Assembly (NCBI RefSeq): GCF_000482325.1 | Contig: NZ_AXVA01000027.1 | Coordinates: 1-64,000 of the forward strand | Source of the DNA: Bacillus sp. UNC438CL73TsuS30 | Lineage (GTDB): Bacteria > Bacillota > Bacilli > Bacillales > Cytobacillaceae | Length of the DNA: 64,000 nucleotides | Direction: 5' to 3' | In this document: in pieces, positions 63,382 to 64,000 of the stretch | Numbering within the stretch: position 1 is the first letter of the stretch | Layout of the letters: each line of letters opens with the position of its first letter | Notes under the pieces: model-generated | The model's input: only the letters and a program-made list of their open reading frames with translations | Databases searched by the model: none | Told to the model about the DNA's origin: nothing | Program-made: the position numbers and the translations under genes

Positions 63382-63817
63382 TTAAAAAAACTCCTTTCAA
63401 CATATCGCATTATACCGTCTGCACATAGTTTTTTCGGAGTTCCTAAATATTATCCATTTCGAAAAATAATTTCTGGTCAAGTCTCTGAATTCCTATTAAT
63501 TTTTGACCGTTTTTAAAGAAATGACACAAAAATGTAATAATCAGAACATTTACAAAATTCCATCATTCATTTATAATAAACTTAACCTTTTAATAAAGGA
63601 GGGCAGCAATCAATCTGCTAACCAATTATCATTTAAGGAGGTTGGGATCCCCGACTTATATGAATTTTCAACACTCGTGTTTTTTTCAGGTTCGTTCTTA
63701 ACTAACATGAAGGTTGGTGATTGATGGTCCCATTTAAAAGCGAGATTGATTTTAGCCTAATTTAAAAATGTCACTATAGCACATGAAGCGTGAATTACCC
63801 GTACATGAGAATTTAGT
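63382..63817. other. Intergenic region, no gene seen
   Basis: Holds two Shine-Dalgarno-like runs (AAAGGAGGG at ~63596, AAGGAGG at ~63636) on the plus strand, the second followed by a frame of about 15-20 codons. Possibly leader peptides, but no family and no promoter is clear. Confidence 0.4.
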
Positions 63818-63856
63818 AAAAAGAAGACTCTAAGTCATTTGACTTAGAGTCTTTCC
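63818..63856 (-). terminator. Terminator after yfkE
   Basis: AAGACTCTAAGTC, ATTT, GACTTAGAGTCTT. Confidence 0.85.
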
Positions 63857-63858
63857 TA

Positions 63859-64000
63859 TTAAAGAAGGAAAAATCCAATCCCCAATATCACATAGGCGGC
63901 GATTAAGGTCAATCCCTCGAACCAATTGGATTCCCCATCATTGGAGATCACAACCATTAGCAAAACGGATGAGACCATTGCGATGAGTTCCTGCCAGCTA
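63859..64000 (-). CDS. yfkE: C-terminus of a CaCA cation antiporter (YfkE/ChaA), partial
   Basis: The last 47 codons before the window edge read as a membrane helix, then ISNDGESNWFEGLTLIAAYV and a final helix ending GIGFFLL. This is the typical end of Ca2+/H+ antiporters of the YfkE/ChaA kind (NDGESNWLEG). The rest is outside the window. Order with yfkD agrees with B. subtilis. Confidence 0.85.
   Translation of the reverse strand, partial: SWQELIAMVSSVLLMVVISNDGESNWFEGLTLIAAYVILGIGFFLL

Noticed and set aside
63503..63724. 73-aa plus-strand gene between yfkD and yfkE
   Set aside because: The start lacks a ribosome site, and the internal Shine-Dalgarno-like runs are in other phases; no protein-like pattern beyond short leaders.

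Overview
The window looks like a chromosome segment of a low-GC, spore-forming Bacillaceae (Bacillus/Neobacillus-like). The evidence is strong AGGAGG-type ribosome binding sites with frequent TTG and GTG starts, T-tailed terminators, and Bacillus families (PdaA, SE1561/YfjT, YfkD, YfkE, CcdC, MgtC-free transporter sets) in a Bacillus-like order at the right-hand end. All calls come from reading the sequence; no database search was run.

Left part (1-29 kb), metabolic and regulatory. A near-complete group II intron sits in the terminator hairpin of an MscS-type channel gene. After an MGT-type glycosyltransferase comes a sigma-54 activator with an unusual sensor domain behind its HTH. Next to it are two textbook -24/-12 promoters, one in front of a heme-dependent N-demethylase operon (alpha subunit, DmmA-like subunit, PDR-type reductase, aldehyde dehydrogenase) and one in front of an APC permease; together they look like an inducible amine-catabolism regulon. 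Then come a two-component system with a CcdC-like protein, an aminotransferase, and a complete gentisate pathway: 3-hydroxybenzoate 6-hydroxylase, gentisate dioxygenase, fumarylpyruvate hydrolase, and a DinB-fold protein that is a good candidate for the missing thiol-dependent maleylpyruvate isomerase. A YhdT/SSS symporter pair follows. The divergent gentisate promoters carry matching operator-like sites. A 52-bp tandem array of hairpins separates this from a polar amino-acid ABC transporter, a LysE exporter and a MocR regulator.

Middle part (29-56.6 kb), accessory island. It holds decayed gene fragments, scattered short repeats, a 45-nt relic of 16S rRNA, an MFS pump, a 1432-aa SF1 helicase-Vsr nuclease fusion, a large serine recombinase, and a 4.05-kb element bounded by 15-bp inverted repeats. 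That element carries seven overlapping or closely packed genes, including three serine-recombinase-like proteins of which one lacks the catalytic serine. Next come a small DUF7662-like gene, a CoiA-like nuclease, a Gabija-type gajA-gajB pair, a decayed second copy of the DUF7662-like gene, a GGCT-like protein, a MITE inside a terminator, a PLD-family nuclease and a second large serine recombinase that abuts rlmD. This is a defence and mobile-DNA island.

Right part (56.6-64 kb), core chromosome: rlmD, an ABM-domain protein, pdaA, a NERD-domain protein, a 21-bp iteron-like array, class I fumarase, SE1561 family, yfkD and the end of yfkE.
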